Below are positions 1 through 24,614 of a DNA stretch of 64,000 nucleotides, piece by piece. A program made the translations under genes and the position numbers. The notes under the pieces were generated by a model that had not been told where the DNA came from, did no database searches, and saw only the letters and a program-made list of their open reading frames with translations. Numbering within the stretch: position 1 is the first letter of the stretch; the number at the start of each line of letters is the position of its first letter. Origin of the DNA: Mesostigma viride (taxonomy: Eukaryota; Streptophyta; Mesostigmatophyceae; Mesostigmatales; Mesostigmataceae); assembly GCA_009746045.1 (NCBI GenBank), contig RPFO01000256.1:1-64000 (forward strand), given 5' to 3'.

Positions 1-3000
1 AACCATGACATGCGACGGTGGGTAGTAGCGGTGATACGTAAACCATGACATGCGACGGTGGTAGTAGCGGTGATACTACGTAAACCATGACATGCGACGG
101 TGGGTAGTAGCGGTGATACGTAAACCATGACATGCGACGGTGGGTAGTAGCGGTGATACGTAAACCATGACATGCGACGGTGGGGTAGCGGTGATACGTA
201 AACCATGACATGCGACGGTGGGTAGTAGCGGTGATACGTAAACCATGACATGCGACGGTGGGTGTAGCGGTGATACGTAAACCATGACATGCGACGGTGG
301 GTGTAGCGGTGATACGTAAACCATGACATGCGACGGTGGGTAGTAGCGGTGATACGTAAACCATGACATGCGACGGTGGGTAGTAGCGGTGATACGTAAA
401 CCATGACATGCGACGGTGGGTAGTAGCGGTGATACTACGTAAACCATGACATGCGACGGTGGGTAGTAGCGGTGATACGTAAACCATGACATGCGACGGT
501 GGGTAGTAGCGGTGATACGTAAACCATGACATGCGACGGTGGGTAGTAGCGGTGATACGTAAACCATGACATGCGACGGTGGGTGGTAGCGGTGATACGT
601 AAACCATGACATGCGACGGTGGGTAGTAGCGGTGATACGTAAACCATGACATGCGACGGTGGGTGGTAGCGGTGATACTACGTAAACCATGACATGCGAC
701 GGTGGGTGGTAGCGGTGATACGTAAACCATGACATGCGACGGTGGGTAGTAGCGGTGATACGTAAACCATGACATGCGACGGTGGGTAGTAGCGGTGATA
801 CGTAAACCATGACATGCGACGGTGGGTAGTAGCGGTGATACTACGTAAACCATGACATGCGACGGTGGGTAGTAGCGGTGATACGTAAACCATGACATGC
901 GACGGTGGGTAGTAGCGGTGATACGTAAACCATGACATGCGACGGTGGGTAGTAGCGGTGATACGTAAACCATGACATGCGACGGTGGGTAGTAGCGGTG
1001 ATACGTAAACCATGACATGCGACGGTGGGTAGTAGCGGTGATACGTAAACCATGACATGCGACGGTGGGTAGTAGCGGTGATACGTAAACCATGACATGC
1101 GACGGTGGGTAGTAGCGGTGATACGTAAACCATGACATGCGACGGTGGGTAGTAGCGGTGATACGTAAACCATGACATGCGACGGTGGGTAGTAGCGGTG
1201 ATACGTAAACCATGACATGCGACGGTGGGTAGTAGCGGTGATACGTAAACCATGACATGCGACGGTGGGTAGTAGCGGTGATACGTAAACCATGACATGC
1301 GACGGTGGGTAGTAGCGGTGATACGTAAACCATGACATGCGACGGTGGGTAGTAGCGGTGATACGTAAACCATGACATGCGACGGTGGGTAGTAGCGGTG
1401 ATACGTAAACCATGACATGCGACGGTGGGTAGTAGCGGTGATACGTAAACCATGACATGCGACGGTGGGTAGTAGCGGTGATACGTAAACCATGACATGC
1501 GACGGTGGGTAGTAGCGGTGATACGTAAACCATGACATGCGACGGTGGGTAGTAGCGGTGATACTACGTAAACCATGACATGCGACGGTGGGTAGTAGCG
1601 GTGATACGTAAACCATGACATGCGACGGTGGGTAGTAGCGGTGATACGTAAACCATGACATGCGACGGTGGGTAGTAGCGGTGATACTACGTAAACCATG
1701 ACATGCGACGGTGGGTAGTAGCGGTGATACTACGTAAACCATGACATGCGACGGTGGGTAGTAGCGGTGATACTACGTAAACCATGACATGCGACGGTGG
1801 GTAGTAGCGGTGATACGTAAACCATGACATGCGACGGTGGGTAGTAGCGGTGATACTACGTAAACCATGACATGCGACGGTGGGTAGTAGCGGTGATACG
1901 TAAACCATGACATGCGACGGTGGGTAGTAGCGGTGATACTACGTAAACCATGACATGCGACGGTGGGTAGTAGCGGTGATACTACGTAAACCATGACATG
2001 CGACGGTGGGTAGTAGCGGTGATACGTAAACCATGACATGCGACGGTGGGTAGTAGCGGTGATACGTAAACCATGACATGCGACGGTGGGTAGTAGCGGT
2101 GATACTACGTAAACCATGACATGCGACGGTGGGTAGTAGCGGTGATACTACGTAAACCATGACATGCGACGGTGGGTAGTAGCGGTGATACGTAAACCAT
2201 GACATGCGACGGTGGGTAGTAGCGGTGATACTACGTAAACCATGACATGCGACGGTGGGTAGTAGCGGTGATACTACGTAAACCATGACATGCGACGGTG
2301 GGTAGTAGCGGTGATACTACGTAAACCATGACATGCGACGGTGGGTAGTAGCGGTGATACGTAAACCATGACATGCGACGGTGGGTAGTAGCGGTGATAC
2401 TACGTAAACCATGACATGCGACGGTGGGTAGTAGCGGTGATACGTAAACCATGACATGCGACGGTGGGTAGTAGCGGTGATACGTAAACCATGACATGCG
2501 ACGGTGGGTAGTAGCGGTGATACGTAAACCATGACATGCGACGGTGGGTAGTAGCGGTGATACTACGTAAACCATGACATGCGACGGTGGGTAGTAGCGG
2601 TGATACGTAAACCATGACATGCGACGGTGGGTAGTAGCGGTGATACGTAAACCATGACATGCGACGGTGGGTAGTAGCGGTGATACGTAAACCATGACAT
2701 GCGACGGTGGGTAGTAGCGGTGATACTACGTAAACCATGACATGCGACGGTGGGTAGTAGCGGTGATACGTAAACCATGACATGCGACGGTGGGTAGTAG
2801 CGGTGATACGTAAACCATGACATGCGACGGTGGGTAGTAGCGGTGATACGTAAACCATGACATGCGACGGTGGGTAGTAGCGGTGATACTACGTAAACCA
2901 TGACATGCGACGGTGGGTAGTAGCGGTGATACGTAAACCATGACATGCGACGGTGGGTAGTAGCGGTGATACGTAAACCATGACATGCGACGGTGGGTAG

Positions 3001-6000
3001 TAGCGGTGATACGTAAACCATGACATGCGACGGTGGGTAGTAGCGGTGATACGTAAACCATGACATGCGACGGTGGGTAGTAGCGGTGATACGTAAACCA
3101 TGACATGCGACGGTGGGTAGTAGCGGTGATACGTAAACCATGACATGCGACGGTGGGTAGTAGCGGTGATACGTAAACCATGACATGCGACGGTGGGTAG
3201 TAGCGGTGATACGTAAACCATGACATGCGACGGTGGGTAGTAGCGGTGATACGTAAACCATGACATGCGACGGTGGGTAGTAGCGGTGATACTACGTAAA
3301 CCATGACATGCGACGGTGGGTAGTAGCGGTGATACGTAAACCATGACATGCGACGGTGGGTAGTAGCGGTGATACGTAAACCATGACATGCGACGGTGGG
3401 TAGTAGCGGTGATACGTAAACCATGACATGCGACGGTGGGTAGTAGCGGTGATACGTAAACCATGACATGCGACGGTGGGTAGTAGCGGTGATACTACGT
3501 AAACCATGACATGCGACGGTGGGTAGTAGCGGTGATACGTAAACCATGACATGCGACGGTGGGTAGTAGCGGTGATACGTAAACCATGACATGCGACGGT
3601 GGGTAGTAGCGGTGATACGTAAACCATGACATGCGACGGTGGGTAGTAGCGGTGATACGTAAACCATGACATGCGACGGTGGGTAGTAGCGGTGATACTA
3701 CGTAAACCATGACATGCGACGGTGGGTAGTAGCGGTGATACGTAAACCATGACATGCGACGGTGGGTAGTAGCGGTGATACGTAAACCATGACATGCGAC
3801 GGTGGGTAGTAGCGGTGATACGTAAACCATGACATGCGACGGTGGGTAGTAGCGGTGATACGTAAACCATGACATGCGACGGTGGGTAGTAGCGGTGATA
3901 CGTAAACCATGACATGCGACGGTGGGTAGTAGCGGTGATACTACGTAAACCATGACATGCGACGGTGGGTAGTAGCGGTGATACGTAAACCATGACATGC
4001 GACGGTGGGTAGTAGCGGTGATACTACGTAAACCATGACATGCGACGGTGGGTAGTAGCGGTGATACGTAAACCATGACATGCGACGGTGGGTAGTAGCG
4101 GTGATACTACGTAAACCATGACATGCGACGGTGGGTAGTAGCGGTGATACGTAAACCATGACATGCGACGGTGGGTAGTAGCGGTGATACGTAAACCATG
4201 ACATGCGACGGTGGGTAGTAGCGGTGATACGTAAACCATGACATGCGACGGTGGGTAGTAGCGGTGATACGTAAACCATGACATGCGACGGTGGGTAGTA
4301 GCGGTGATACGTAAACCATGACATGCGACGGTGGGTAGTAGCGGTGATACTACGTAAACCATGACATGCGACGGTGGGTAGTAGCGGTGATACGTAAACC
4401 ATGACATGCGACGGTGGGTAGTAGCGGTGATACGTAAACCATGACATGCGACGGTGGGTAGTAGCGGTGATACTACGTAAACCATGACATGCGACGGTGG
4501 GTAGTAGCGGTGATACGTAAACCATGACATGCGACGGTGGGTAGTAGCGGTGATACTACGTAAACCATGACATGCGACGGTGGGTAGTAGCGGTGATACG
4601 TAAACCATGACATGCGACGGTGGGTAGTAGCGGTGATACGTAAACCATGACATGCGACGGTGGGTAGTAGCGGTGATACTACGTAAACCATGACATGCGA
4701 CGGTGGGTAGTAGCGGTGATACGTAAACCATGACATGCGACGGTGGGTAGTAGCGGTGATACTACGTAAACCATGACATGCGACGGTGGGTAGTAGCGGT
4801 GATACTACGTAAACCATGACATGCGACGGTGGGTAGTAGCGGTGATACGTAAACCATGACATGCGACGGTGGGTAGTAGCGGTGATACGTAAACCATGAC
4901 ATGCGACGGTGGGTAGTAGCGGTGATACGTAAACCATGACATGCGACGGTGGGTAGTAGCGGTGATACGTAAACCATGACATGCGACGGTGGGTAGTAGC
5001 GGTGATACTACGTAAACCATGACATGCGACGGTGGGTAGTAGCGGTGATACGTAAACCATGACATGCGACGGTGGGTAGTAGCGGTGATACGTAAACCAT
5101 GACATGCGACGGTGGGTAGTAGCGGTGATACGTAAACCATGACATGCGACGGTGGGTAGTAGCGGTGATACGTAAACCATGACATGCGACGGTGGGTAGT
5201 AGCGGTGATACGTAAACCATGACATGCGACGGTGGGTAGTAGCGGTGATACGTAAACCATGACATGCGACGGTGGGTAGTAGCGGTGATACGTAAACCAT
5301 GACATGCGACGGTGGGTAGTAGCGGTGATACGTAAACCATGACATGCGACGGTGGGTAGTAGCGGTGATACGTAAACCATGACATGCGACGGTGGGTAGT
5401 AGCGGTGATACTACGTAAACCATGACATGCGACGGTGGGTAGTAGCGGTGATACGTAAACCATGACATGCGACGGTGGGTAGTAGCGGTGATACGTAAAC
5501 CATGACATGCGACGGTGGGTAGTAGCGGTGATACGTAAACCATGACATGCGACGGTGGGTAGTAGCGGTGATACGTAAACCATGACATGCGACGGTGGGT
5601 AGTAGCGGTGATACTACGTAAACCATGACATGCGACGGTGGGTAGTAGCGGTGATACGTAAACCATGACATGCGACGGTGGGTAGTAGCGGTGATACTAC
5701 GTAAACCATGACATGCGACGGTGGGTAGTAGCGGTGATACGTAAACCATGACATGCGACGGTGGGTAGTAGCGGTGATACTACGTAAACCATGACATGCG
5801 ACGGTGGGTAGTAGCGGTGATACTACGTAAACCATGACATGCGACGGTGGGTAGTAGCGGTGATATACGTAAACCATGACATGCGACGGTGGGTAGTAGC
5901 GGTGATACGTAAACCATGACATGCGACGGTGGGTAGTAGCGGTGATACTACGTAAACCATGACATGCGACGGTGGGTAGTAGCGGTGATACGTAAACCAT

Positions 6001-9000
6001 GACATGCGACGGTGGGTAGTAGCGGTGATACGTAAACCATGACATGCGACGGTGGGTAGTAGCGGTGATACGTAAACCATGACATGCGACGGTGGGTAGT
6101 AGCGGTGATACTACGTAAACCATGACATGCGACGGTGGGTAGTAGCGGTGATACTACGTAAACCATGACATGCGACGGTGGGTAGTAGCGGTGATACGTA
6201 AACCATGACATGCGACGGTGGGTAGTAGCGGTGATACTACGTAAACCATGACATGCGACGGTGGGTAGTAGCGGTGATACGTAAACCATGACATGCGACG
6301 GTGGGTAGTAGCGGTGATACGTAAACCATGACATGCGACGGTGGGTAGTAGCGGTGATACTACGTAAACCATGACATGCGACGGTGGGTAGTAGCGGTGA
6401 TACGTAAACCATGACATGCGACGGTGGGTAGTAGCGGTGATACGTAAACCATGACATGCGACGGTGGGTAGTAGCGGTGATACTACGTAAACCATGACAT
6501 GCGACGGTGGGTAGTAGCGGTGATACTACGTAAACCATGACATGCGACGGTGGGTAGTAGCGGTGATACGTAAACCATGACATGCGACGGTGGGTAGTAG
6601 CGGTGATACTACGTAAACCATGACATGCGACGGTGGGTAGTAGCGGTGATACGTAAACCATGACATGCGACGGTGGGTAGTAGCGGTGATACTACGTAAA
6701 CCATGACATGCGACGGTGGGTAGTAGCGGTGATACGTAAACCATGACATGCGACGGTGGGTAGTAGCGGTGATACGTAAACCATGACATGCGACGGTGGG
6801 TAGTAGCGGTGATACTACGTAAACCATGACATGCGACGGTGGGTAGTAGCGGTGATACGTAAACCATGACATGCGACGGTGGGTAGTAGCGGTGATACGT
6901 AAACCATGACATGCGACGGTGGGTAGTAGCGGTGATACGTAAACCATGACATGCGACGGTGGGTAGTAGCGGTGATACGTAAACCATGACATGCGACGGT
7001 GGGTAGTAGCGGTGATACGTAAACCATGACATGCGACGGTGGGTAGTAGCGGTGATACGTAAACCATGACATGCGACGGTGGGTAGTAGCGGTGATACGT
7101 AAACCATGACATGCGACGGTGGGTAGTAGCGGTGATACGTAAACCATGACATGCGACGGTGGGTAGTAGCGGTGATACGTAAACCATGACATGCGACGGT
7201 GGGTAGTAGCGGTGATACGTAAACCATGACATGCGACGGTGGGTAGTAGCGGTGATACGTAAACCATGACATGCGACGGTGGGTAGTAGCGGTGATACGT
7301 AAACCATGACATGCGACGGTGGGTAGTAGCGGTGATACGTAAACCATGACATGCGACGGTGGGTAGTAGCGGTGATACGTAAACCATGACATGCGACGGT
7401 GGGTAGTAGCGGTGATACGTAAACCATGACATGCGACGGTGGGTAGTAGCGGTGATACGTAAACCATGACATGCGACGGTGGGTAGTAGCGGTGATACGT
7501 AAACCATGACATGCGACGGTGGGTAGTAGCGGTGATACGTAAACCATGACATGCGACGGTGGGTAGTAGCGGTGATACGTAAACCATGACATGCGACGGT
7601 GGGTAGTAGCGGTGATACTACGTAAACCATGACATGCGACGGTGGGTAGTAGCGGTGATACGTAAACCATGACATGCGACGGTGGGTAGTAGCGGTGATA
7701 CGTAAACCATGACATGCGACGGTGGGTAGTAGCGGTGATACGTAAACCATGACATGCGACGGTGGGTAGTAGCGGTGATACGTAAACCATGACATGCGAC
7801 GGTGGGTAGTAGCGGTGATACGTAAACCATGACATGCGACGGTGGGTAGTAGCGGTGATACGTAAACCATGACATGCGACGGTGGGTAGTAGCGGTGATA
7901 CGTAAACCATGACATGCGACGGTGGGTAGTAGCGGTGATACGTAAACCATGACATGCGACGGTGGGTAGTAGCGGTGATACGTAAACCATGACATGCGAC
8001 GGTGGGTAGTAGCGGTGATACGTAAACCATGACATGCGACGGTGGGTAGTAGCGGTGATACGTAAACCATGACATGCGACGGTGGGTAGTAGCGGTGATA
8101 CGTAAACCATGACATGCGACGGTGGGTAGTAGCGGTGATACGTAAACCATGACATGCGACGGTGGGTAGTAGCGGTGATACGTAAACCATGACATGCGAC
8201 GGTGGGTAGTAGCGGTGATACGTAAACCATGACATGCGACGGTGGGTAGTAGCGGTGATACGTAAACCATGACATGCGACGGTGGGTAGTAGCGGTGATA
8301 CGTAAACCATGACATGCGACGGTGGGTAGTAGCGGTGATACGTAAACCATGACATGCGACGGTGGGTAGTAGCGGTGATACGTAAACCATGACATGCGAC
8401 GGTGGGTAGTAGCGGTGATACGTAAACCATGACATGCGACGGTGGGTAGTAGCGGTGATACGTAAACCATGACATGCGACGGTGGGTAGTAGCGGTGATA
8501 CGTAAACCATGACATGCGACGGTGGGTAGTAGCGGTGATACGTAAACCATGACATGCGACGGTGGGTAGTAGCGGTGATACGTAAACCATGACATGCGAC
8601 GGTGGGTAGTAGCGGTGATACGTAAACCATGACATGCGACGGTGGGTAGTAGCGGTGATACGTAAACCATGACATGCGACGGTGGGTAGTAGCGGTGATA
8701 CGTAAACCATGACATGCGACGGTGGGTAGTAGCGGTGATACGTAAACCATGACATGCGACGGTGGGTAGTAGCGGTGATACGTAAACCATGACATGCGAC
8801 GGTGGGTAGTAGCGGTGATACGTAAACCATGACATGCGACGGTGGGTAGTAGCGGTGATACGTAAACCATGACATGCGACGGTGGGTAGTAGCGGTGATA
8901 CGTAAACCATGACATGCGACGGTGGGTAGTAGCGGTGATACGTAAACCATGACATGCGACGGTGGGTAGTAGCGGTGATACGTAAACCATGACATGCGAC

Positions 9001-12000
9001 GGTGGGTAGTAGCGGTGATACGTAAACCATGACATGCGACGGTGGGTAGTAGCGGTGATACGTAAACCATGACATGCGACGGTGGGTAGTAGCGGTGATA
9101 CGTAAACCATGACATGCGACGGTGGGTAGTAGCGGTGATACGTAAACCATGACATGCGACGGTGGGTAGTAGCGGTGATACGTAAACCATGACATGCGAC
9201 GGTGGGTAGTAGCGGTGATACGTAAACCATGACATGCGACGGTGGGTAGTAGCGGTGATACGTAAACCATGACATGCGACGGTGGGTAGTAGCGGTGATA
9301 CGTAAACCATGACATGCGACGGTGGGTAGTAGCGGTGATACGTAAACCATGACATGCGACGGTGGGTAGTAGCGGTGATACGTAAACCATGACATGCGAC
9401 GGTGGGTAGTAGCGGTGATACGTAAACCATGACATGCGACGGTGGGTAGTAGCGGTGATACGTAAACCATGACATGCGACGGTGGGTAGTAGCGGTGATA
9501 CGTAAACCATGACATGCGACGGTGGGTAGTAGCGGTGATACGTAAACCCATGCGACGGTGGGTAGTAGCGGTGATACGTAAACCATGACATGCGACGGTG
9601 GGTAGTAGCGGTGATACGTAAACCATGACATGCGACGGTGGGTAGTAGCGGTGATACGTAAACCATGACATGCGACGGTGGGTAGTAGCGGTGATACGTA
9701 AACCATGACATGCGACGGTGGGTAGTAGCGGTGATACGTAAACCATGACATGCGACGGTGGGTAGTAGCGGTGATACGTAAACCATGACATGCGACGGTG
9801 GGTAGTAGCGGTGATACGTAAACCATGACATGCGACGGTGGGTAGTAGCGGTGATACGTAAACCATGACATGCGACGGTGGGTAGTAGCGGTGATACTAC
9901 GTAAACCATGACATGCGACGGTGGGTAGTAGCGGTGATACGTAAACCATGACATGCGACGGTGGGTAGTAGCGGTGATACGTAAACCATGACATGCGACG
10001 GTGGGTAGTAGCGGTGATACGTAAACCATGACATGCGACGGTGGGTAGTAGCGGTGATACGTAAACCATGACATGCGACGGTGGGTAGTAGCGGTGATAC
10101 GTAAACCATGACATGCGACGGTGGGTAGTAGCGGTGATACGTAAACCATGACATGCGACGGTGGGTAGTAGCGGTGATACGTAAACCATGACATGCGACG
10201 GTGGGTAGTAGCGGTGATACGTAAACCATGACATGCGACGGTGGGTAGTAGCGGTGATACGTAAACCATGACATGCGACGGTGGGTAGTAGCGGTGATAC
10301 GTAAACCATGACATGCGACGGTGGGTAGTAGCGGTGATACGTAAACCATGACATGCGACGGTGGGTAGTAGCGGTGATACGTAAACCATGACATGCGACG
10401 GTGGGTAGTAGCGGTGATACGTAAACCATGACATGCGACGGTGGGTAGTAGCGGTGATACGTAAACCATGACATGCGACGGTGGGTAGTAGCGGTGATAC
10501 GTAAACCATGACATGCGACGGTGGGTAGTAGCGGTGATACGTAAACCATGACATGCGACGGTGGGTAGTAGCGGTGATACGTAAACCATGACATGCGACG
10601 GTGGGTAGTAGCGGTGATACGTAAACCATGACATGCGACGGTGGGTAGTAGCGGTGATACGTAAACCATGACATGCGACGGTGGGTAGTAGCGGTGATAC
10701 GTAAACCATGACATGCGACGGTGGGTAGTAGCGGTGATACGTAAACCATGACATGCGACGGTGGGTAGTAGCGGTGATACGTAAACCATGACATGCGACG
10801 GTGGGTAGTAGCGGTGATACGTAAACCATGACATGCGACGGTGGGTAGTAGCGGTGATACGTAAACCATGACATGCGACGGTGGGTAGTAGCGGTGATAC
10901 GTAAACCATGACATGCGACGGTGGGTAGTAGCGGTGATACGTAAACCATGACATGCGACGGTGGGTAGTAGCGGTGATACGTAAACCATGACATGCGACG
11001 GTGGGTAGTAGCGGTGATACGTAAACCATGACATGCGACGGTGGGTAGTAGCGGTGATACGTAAACCATGACATGCGACGGTGGGTAGTAGCGGTGATAC
11101 GTAAACCATGACATGCGACGGTGGGTAGTAGCGGTGATACGTAAACCATGACATGCGACGGTGGGTAGTAGCGGTGATACGTAAACCATGACATGCGACG
11201 GTGGGTAGTAGCGGTGATACGTAAACCATGACATGCGACGGTGGGTAGTAGCGGTGATACGTAAACCATGACATGCGACGGTGGGTAGTAGCGGTGATAC
11301 GTAAACCATGACATGCGACGGTGGGTAGTAGCGGTGATACGTAAACCATGACATGCGACGGTGGGTAGTAGCGGTGATACGTAAACCATGACATGCGACG
11401 GTGGGTAGTAGCGGTGATACGTAAACCATGACATGCGACGGTGGGTAGTAGCGGTGATACGTAAACCATGACATGCGACGGTGGGTAGTAGCGGTGATAC
11501 GTAAACCATGACATGCGACGGTGGGTAGTAGCGGTGATACGTAAACCATGACATGCGACGGTGGGTAGTAGCGGTGATACGTAAACCATGACATGCGACG
11601 GTGGGTAGTAGCGGTGATACGTAAACCATGACATGCGACGGTGGGTAGTAGCGGTGATACGTAAACCATGACATGCGACGGTGGGTAGTAGCGGTGATAC
11701 GTAAACCATGACATGCGACGGTGGGTAGTAGCGGTGATACGTAAACCATGACATGCGACGGTGGGTAGTAGCGGTGATACGTAAACCATGACATGCGACG
11801 GTGGGTAGTAGCGGTGATACGTAAACCATGACATGCGACGGTGGGTAGTAGCGGTGATACGTAAACCATGACATGCGACGGTGGGTAGTAGCGGTGATAC
11901 GTAAACCATGACATGCGACGGTGGGTAGTAGCGGTGATACGTAAACCATGACATGCGACGGTGGGTAGTAGCGGTGATACGTAAACCATGACATGCGACG

Positions 12001-12072
12001 GTGGGTAGTAGCGGTGATACGTAAACCATGACATGCGACGGTGGGTGGTAGCGGTGATACGTAAACCATGCA
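1..12072. repeat. 40-bp satellite array, about 300 copies
   Basis: The whole stretch is a head-to-tail array of a 40-bp unit, visible as gtaaaccatgacatgcgacg followed by gtgggtagtagcggtgatac. A 43-bp variant carries an extra TAC before the next gtaaacc. The 43-bp form is frequent from 1 to about 7620 and almost absent from 7620 to 12060, where only one near 9895 stands out. Rare 37-bp units occur near 260-310 and a unit with a 4-bp deletion near 9545. The array ends abruptly at about 12072 in unique sequence and is open at the left edge. No TAA, TAG or TGA occurs in the unit on the minus strand, so that strand reads open for kilobases in every frame. I regard those frames as a by-product and not as a gene. 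Confidence 0.98.
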
Positions 12073-12744
12073 TGCGACTAGATCATGTATCGATGCCGCG
12101 CACGTAATGCCGATCGATGAGCACACTCTGACATGCATGTATCGATACCGCTCGGATGTACCCAAGGTAACATACACATATGCACGCACTGTCTGAGACT
12201 CTGAATTCCTGATTGATAGCCAGCGGCTCATGAAATCAAATGGAATGTGTATGCCTTGTTCCGCCCACGTACCACTAGACCATCGATCCAAAGGCAGCAC
12301 GGTAAACATGATGCCAAACGAGTTTCAGGGGAGGACAAGGGAGAAGGCAAGGTCATCCTCCCCATGCCCGATCGGTAAACCAAGGGATACACGCCGTTAA
12401 TAGTCCCTCCCAGTAACAGTGCTGTCTTGCCCCCGAGATTTCAGTGTAGGGTGTCACAAGGAACGGCTTTTACTATCTGCCATTAGAAAGGACTAGCCTC
12501 CACAAGCAGATAGCAATGCCACCACCAACCGACCTATGATGCTGTCCCAACAAGGCAACAACTGCCGCGCCCCTTCCAAACCCTCCTTTGTGCCTTTTTT
12601 TAATACCCAGTGTGCGCAGCCCCCCCCTCCTCCTTAGCCCCTCTCCTAACAAACCTAGTTGTTCAGCCCACACTCGCCTCCTTTGCGCCTCCCTTTACTG
12701 GGCAATGCATCCCTGCCGCTTTCTGCCTGGCTGGCCCGGCCCAC
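12073..12744. other. Unique spacer between satellite and aminotransferase exon 8
   Basis: I see no convincing coding exon here on either strand. In particular the minus strand lacks the C-terminal block expected for AGXT2-type enzymes (a glycine-rich GKGG stretch, then FRI-x-PP-hydrophobic-C). The stretch is either part of a very large last intron or sequence beside a truncated gene. A minus-strand open frame beginning at 12309 runs into the satellite but looks fortuitous. Confidence 0.6.
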
Positions 12745-23837
<11,093 letters not shown>

Positions 23838-24614
23838 AGGCCAACCAAGAAACAGTCCAAATTACGCGTAACCCGAAAAGTTGCTGGCAGCAGGCTCTTA
23901 TTAGTGTGTGCCTCTCCTAGGCTCGCATGCACTGCCTCCCCGGCAGTCGGAGATTGTATTTTTACGCAGCGCGTAAATGTAGCTCGAGGTGGGCATGCAA
24001 ATCTGGTGTGACCTGCTGTTAGCCTGGTCTGGTTGATCGTTGGCGAACGGATTCACAAATCAAAACATGAGCCACAAGTCCGCGTCACGCGTGTCACGAT
24101 TGAATTGAAGAGTTGTACTGCCACGGTGACGCATGACCCTTCGTCCCAGTCAGCGTCGCGAAATCTGGCAAGCTCTTGAATCTTGGGTCATCCTCCACTT
24201 GAACTAATGTCATCGCGATTTGGGTAGACGCTAGAGGTCGAAACTACCAAGATTAATCTCTTGACCGTAAGCCCAATATCAGCCTAATCAGATGACGCGT
24301 GTCACGCATGCCCTCAAGCCTTCGCGTCATCGCGAAGGTGCGACCATGCCAGCCGCGTGAGTGCAAGTATAACTTTCGGCCTTCCGCCATTGCTCACAAC
24401 GGAAATAGGCTCGAGCAGGTAGAGTGCATGTCTGCCATGCCGTTCTGATAAGTTTCTTTGTACAAGAAATGGCGTGCTTACGAAATGACCATCTGCTGGG
24501 CACAGCGCTGCAGCATGCTCTTACTGTGCTGTCAAGAATTTGAGAGACGGCGGCCATTTCTTGCTTCTTCGGTATTGCTTGCATCTTAGGGGGTACCCCA
24601 TAACCTTAGGTGCC
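23838..24614. promoter_or_regulatory. Shared upstream region of the divergent AGXT2-like and RBMX2-like genes
   Basis: This 777-bp gap separates the two start codons and must hold both 5' UTRs and promoters. It contains two similar motifs, cgcgtcacgcgtgtcacg at about 24081 and gacgcgtgtcacgcatg at about 24293, plus the short palindrome ccttcgcgtcatcgcgaagg at 24319-24338. I cannot identify a TATA box or transcription start. That the region works bidirectionally is inference from the arrangement. Confidence 0.5.

Noticed and set aside
1-12072. CRISPR array
   Set aside because: Repeats are adjacent without unique spacers, the units are near-identical throughout, and the host is eukaryotic.
6815-12073. 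1752-codon open frame and other kilobase-long frames on the minus strand of the satellite
   Set aside because: They exist only because the 40-bp unit has no stop trinucleotide on that strand. The three frames give the same cyclic peptide, with no start context, domain or codon bias.
24400-24480. Possible tRNA-like segment (gagcaggtagagtgcatgtc)
   Set aside because: No acceptor-stem pairing and no TpsiC arm sequence downstream.
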